Shown here: piece by piece, positions 61,617 through 64,000 of the stretch
How the letters are laid out: each line of letters opens with the position of its first letter
How positions within the stretch are numbered: position 1 is the stretch's first letter
Source of the DNA: Pseudomonadota bacterium
GTDB lineage: Bacteria > Pseudomonadota > Alphaproteobacteria > Rhizobiales > Aestuariivirgaceae
Assembly: GCA_963205315.1 (NCBI GenBank)
Contig: CAUJIO010000030.1
Coordinates: 28,084-92,083, forward strand
Length of the DNA: 64,000 nucleotides
Direction of reading: 5' to 3'
The notes under the pieces: generated by a model
What the model was told of the DNA's origin: nothing
What the model saw: only the letters and a program-made list of their open reading frames with translations
Databases searched by the model: none
Program-made: the position numbers and the translations under genes

Positions 61617-62393
61617 ATGGCCGAATTCTCATTACCCAAGAACTCCAAGGTCCAGCAGGGCAAGCAGTGGCCGAAGCCTGCGGGCAAGAAATTGCGTGAC
61701 TTCAAGATCTACCGCTGGAACCCGGATGACGGGAAGAATCCGCAAGTCGATACTTATACGCTCGACATGGACAAGTGCGGGCCGATGGTGCTGGACGCGC
61801 TCATCAAGATCAAGAACGAGCAGGACCCGACACTGACCTTCCGGCGCTCGTGCCGCGAAGGCATCTGCGGTTCTTGTGCCATGAATATCGACGGCACGAA
61901 TACGCTCGCCTGCCTGAAGTCCTGCGAGGACGTGAAGGGCGACGTGCGCATCTATCCGTTGCCGCACATGCCGGTGGTGAAAGACCTTGTGCCCGATCTC
62001 ACCCGCTTCTATGCCCAGCACCGTTCCATCGAGCCATGGCTCAAGACCACGACGCCGGAACCGCAAACCGAGTGGAAGCAGTCGCCCGAGGACCGCGCCA
62101 AACTCGACGGACTCTACGAATGCATTCTCTGCGCCTGCTGTTCGACGTCGTGCCCGTCTTACTGGTGGAATGGCGACCGCTATCTCGGCCCCGCCGTGCT
62201 GCTGCAGGCCTACCGGTGGATGATCGACTCGCGCGATGAAGCAACCGGTGAGCGCCTCGACAACGTCGAGGATCCGTTCCGGCTGTACCGCTGCCATACC
62301 ATCATGAACTGTTCCAAGGCCTGCCCCAAGGGCTTGTCACCCGCCAAGGCCATCGCCGAAATCAAGAAGATGATGGTCGAGCGGAGAGTGTGA
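61617..62393 (+). CDS. sdhB: Succinate dehydrogenase iron-sulfur subunit
   Basis: This 258-residue subunit passes electrons from FAD to quinone. The [2Fe-2S] ligands are in [16 protein letters not shown], and the [4Fe-4S] and [3Fe-4S] ligands in [16 protein letters not shown] and [15 protein letters not shown]. It lies 11 bases after sdhA and ends the operon. Confidence 0.97.
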   Translation: MAEFSLPKNSKVQQGKQWPKPAGKKLRDFKIYRWNPDDGKNPQVDTYTLDMDKCGPMVLDALIKIKNEQDPTLTFRRSCREGICGSCAMNIDGTNTLACLKSCEDVKGDVRIYPLPHMPVVKDLVPDLTRFYAQHRSIEPWLKTTTPEPQTEWKQSPEDRAKLDGLYECILCACCSTSCPSYWWNGDRYLGPAVLLQAYRWMIDSRDEATGERLDNVEDPFRLYRCHTIMNCSKACPKGLSPAKAIAEIKKMMVERRV

Positions 62394-62494
62394 GGCCTCC
62401 GGTCTGAAGGTCAGTTTGGTGGAACTTCCAGCTGCCCGCCGCGTTCCATTGTCATGAGAGCAATTGCTGCTCAAATGACGAAAGGATCGGACCG

Positions 62495-62740
62495 ATGCGT
62501 ATGTCAACCAACGCCGCGATCGCGCTTCTGATTTCGACCATGGTCAATGCGGTCATCTTCGGCATCGGCGCAGTCACGGTGCTGTCGGTGCCGCAGTTGA
62601 ATGAGCAAGCGAAGTATCTGCTGCCCGCGGTAATTGCCGCCAGTTTCCTCGTGTCGCCCTTCGTGGCGCATGCCATGGCACCGCGGTTGCGGTCACAGGC
62701 CTGGCACGACAGGCATCAGGGACGAGGCCCCGTCAGGTGA
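62495..62740 (+). CDS. Small membrane protein
   Basis: This 81-residue protein has two hydrophobic helices (ALLISTMVNAVIFGIGAVTVLSV and YLLPAVIAASFLVSPFVAH) and a basic C-terminus. AAAGGATCGG precedes the ATG. Short two-helix proteins of this form follow sdhB or stand alone in several Rhizobiales. No function can be assigned. Confidence 0.7.
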   Translation: MRMSTNAAIALLISTMVNAVIFGIGAVTVLSVPQLNEQAKYLLPAVIAASFLVSPFVAHAMAPRLRSQAWHDRHQGRGPVR

Positions 62741-62772
62741 AATCCGCCACGCGAGGCTGGTCCGCCAGACGC

Positions 62773-63297
62773 CTACGATTCCGACTTCTTGGCTTCGGCC
62801 TTCTTCTCGCTTTCCTTCACTGGCAAAGCCTCGAGCAACGGCGGATCGAGATCCTTGTGCGCCGACATGTAAGTTCCGACGCAGGAGACGAACGAGGTTT
62901 CAAGGCGTTTGCCGGCCTCGGCTGGCTTGACGCTTTCCTTGAGTACCTTTTTGCTCCAGCGCGGCGGCTTCTTTTTGACTTCCTTGCCCATGTATTCGGC
63001 GAAGACCGTGTAGCTCTTGTAGTCCTTCTCCAGGAAAACGCTCATGATCGACTTGGCCTGGCAAGCGCAGACCGCCAGCGGGGTTGACTTCATGATCATG
63101 TTGCCGCCGCTGCCGGCCAGGATGGGCCGGTTGCTGCGTGCGCCCTTGGCGCAGATGAGAAAGGCTTCCTTTTCGGGATCGGACATGCGCTTGGCTTTGG
63201 CATAGGCCTGCGCCTCTTCATCCGCCGATCCACAGGAGGCGAGCATCACGCCGAGACCGGCGATGGTGATGAAACGAAGTGAACGGCGTCCAGACAT
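62773..63297 (-). CDS. Putative lipoprotein of unknown function
   Basis: This 174-residue lipoprotein has the lipobox LASC with lipidated Cys22 after FITIAGLGVM. The mature part contains several Cys (FLICAKGA, VCACQAK, SFVSCVG) and ends in a Lys/Glu-rich tail (KESEKKAEAKKSES). The ATG at 63297 follows GGAGAAACTGAC. It is divergent from the small secreted-protein gene. Confidence 0.8.
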   Translation of the reverse strand: MSGRRSLRFITIAGLGVMLASCGSADEEAQAYAKAKRMSDPEKEAFLICAKGARSNRPILAGSGGNMIMKSTPLAVCACQAKSIMSVFLEKDYKSYTVFAEYMGKEVKKKPPRWSKKVLKESVKPAEAGKRLETSFVSCVGTYMSAHKDLDPPLLEALPVKESEKKAEAKKSES

Positions 63298-63516
63298 GTC
63301 AGTTTCTCCATCTCTCTGATTGAGAGCCCCTGCTTTCCCAACTTCTGATTTAACAAAAGAAGGTTTCAATCCCGTTTTGCAATTGACTACAATTTGCCTG
63401 CTGCACGGCATGGTTGCTGACTGGTTATGAAGTTCGCAGCCAGCGCACCGCAAGCCCGGGCCCCGATATTGCAAATGTGAAGAAAAGCTTTGCAGGTTGT
63501 ATCAGGGAGAGACGCC

Positions 63517-63843
63517 ATGCTCCGGGCCGCTATCGTTTCAAGTCTGTTACTCGGCGCGATATTGACCGTGCCAGTTCTTGCAGGGCAATCGTCCTCCAGT
63601 TTCAGGGTTGGACTCACCATCGGTCAACCGGGAGCCTGGACTCCCACCTTCCGGGATCACCGAACGTATACCTGGAATGCCGCGGCGATTTCGGTACGGC
63701 GTGCCGGGTTTCACGGCGTCATCCATGTCAATTCGTCTGGCGGTATCTACTGGTTTGAAGCTGAGCGGCAGGGCAGGCGCTATCGCGTCGCGGTGTCCGC
63801 GAGCACCGGCAGCATCCTCAAAGTCGTAACCGCCGGAAGCTGA
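63517..63843 (+). CDS. Small secreted protein with PepSY-like end
   Basis: This 108-residue protein has a signal peptide (AAIVSSLLLGAILTVPVLAG, cleavage near residue 23). Its final part, YWFEAERQGRRYRVAVSASTGSILKV, has the strand-turn-strand form of a PepSY domain (key residues G-x-Y-x-V-x-V-x-A-x-T-G). PepSY proteins often inhibit proteases or act as periplasmic sensors. GGGAGAGACGCC precedes the ATG. The 219-base gap to the divergent lipoprotein gene should hold both promoters. Confidence 0.7.
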   Translation: MLRAAIVSSLLLGAILTVPVLAGQSSSSFRVGLTIGQPGAWTPTFRDHRTYTWNAAAISVRRAGFHGVIHVNSSGGIYWFEAERQGRRYRVAVSASTGSILKVVTAGS

Positions 63844-63935
63844 AGCCGGAGCACGAGGTGTTGCTAACCGAAATTGCTATGTAGGGTTGCCGGACTTGGA
63901 TTCCTGTCCTAAGGGAAGAAGAGCTCGGAGTTGAC

Positions 63936-64000
63936 ATGCATATTCTACTTGGGTTGCTTGCCCTTCTCGGTGGCGCTGCTTTCTGGTGGTGGCGTATCAA
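63936..64000 (+). CDS. Partial membrane protein, cut by window end
   Basis: A new frame opens with ATG at 63936 after CGGAG and runs to the end of the window. The visible residues (MHILLGLLALLGGAAFWWW) are a transmembrane helix. Too short to classify. Confidence 0.6.
   Translation, partial: MHILLGLLALLGGAAFWWWRI

Overview
This is a 64 kb stretch of high-GC chromosomal DNA from an alphaproteobacterium, most likely of the order Hyphomicrobiales (Rhizobiales). The evidence is the gene orders: hemC-hemD-mitofilin-hemY divergent from tsaD-gpsA, sdhC-sdhD-sdhA-sdhB, MalK/UgpC-type sugar ABC cassettes, and a 99-nt palindromic intergenic repeat of a kind common in that order. The species cannot be fixed from sequence reading alone.

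Layout. (1) 1-5.3 kb: a polyamine-type ABC transporter (permease fragment, permease, Tat-exported binding protein, ATPase), a hydroxypyruvate-isomerase-like TIM-barrel protein and galE. (2) 5.4-17.0 kb: an amino-sugar recycling locus. A minus-strand operon (GntR/UTRA regulator, BadF-type kinase, SIS-domain deaminase/isomerase, nagA, Gfo/Idh/MocA oxidoreductase, PP2C phosphatase) faces a plus-strand run of murQ and a complete sugar ABC transporter. Copies of TTTGGTAT lie in the shared promoter region. Together these would import and degrade GlcNAc, MurNAc or chitin/peptidoglycan fragments to fructose-6-P. (3) 17.0-25.4 kb: YdcF, a PPP-type phosphoesterase, ugd and a UDP-xylose synthase, then two secreted proteins of unknown function. 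The first has an extraordinary His/Trp/Arg repeat tail. (4) 25.4-29.0 kb: an adenylate-cyclase/TolB-like/TPR protein with a substituted metal ligand, and a YtcJ-type amidohydrolase.

(5) 29.05-41.23 kb: a 12.2 kb genomic island inserted in the 3' end of tRNA-Thr(CGT), bounded by an 18-bp direct repeat. It carries a type I restriction-modification system (hsdM-hsdS-hsdR) in one direction with its own tyrosine recombinase, an HTH/zinc protein and AlpA. It also has a broken integrase end, a secreted collagen-like protein with a chitin-binding-like module, and the P4-type integrase next to the tRNA.

(6) 41.3-49.1 kb: heme-synthesis genes with the bacterial Mic60 homologue, tsaD, gpsA, YciI, EVE and methyltransferase genes, largely overlapping at start/stop codons. 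(7) 49.2-58.8 kb: FkbM methyltransferase, DMT exporter, acs, EF-hand protein, secreted proteins, L,D-transpeptidase, sensor kinase, extensin-like protein and thioredoxin 2. (8) 59.0-62.4 kb: sdhCDAB. (9) 62.4-64 kb: small membrane, lipoprotein and secreted proteins, with a gene cut by the window end. No gap between genes exceeds 300 bases. The most novel-looking items are the repeat protein at 21.4-24.3 kb with its secreted neighbour, and the composite island.
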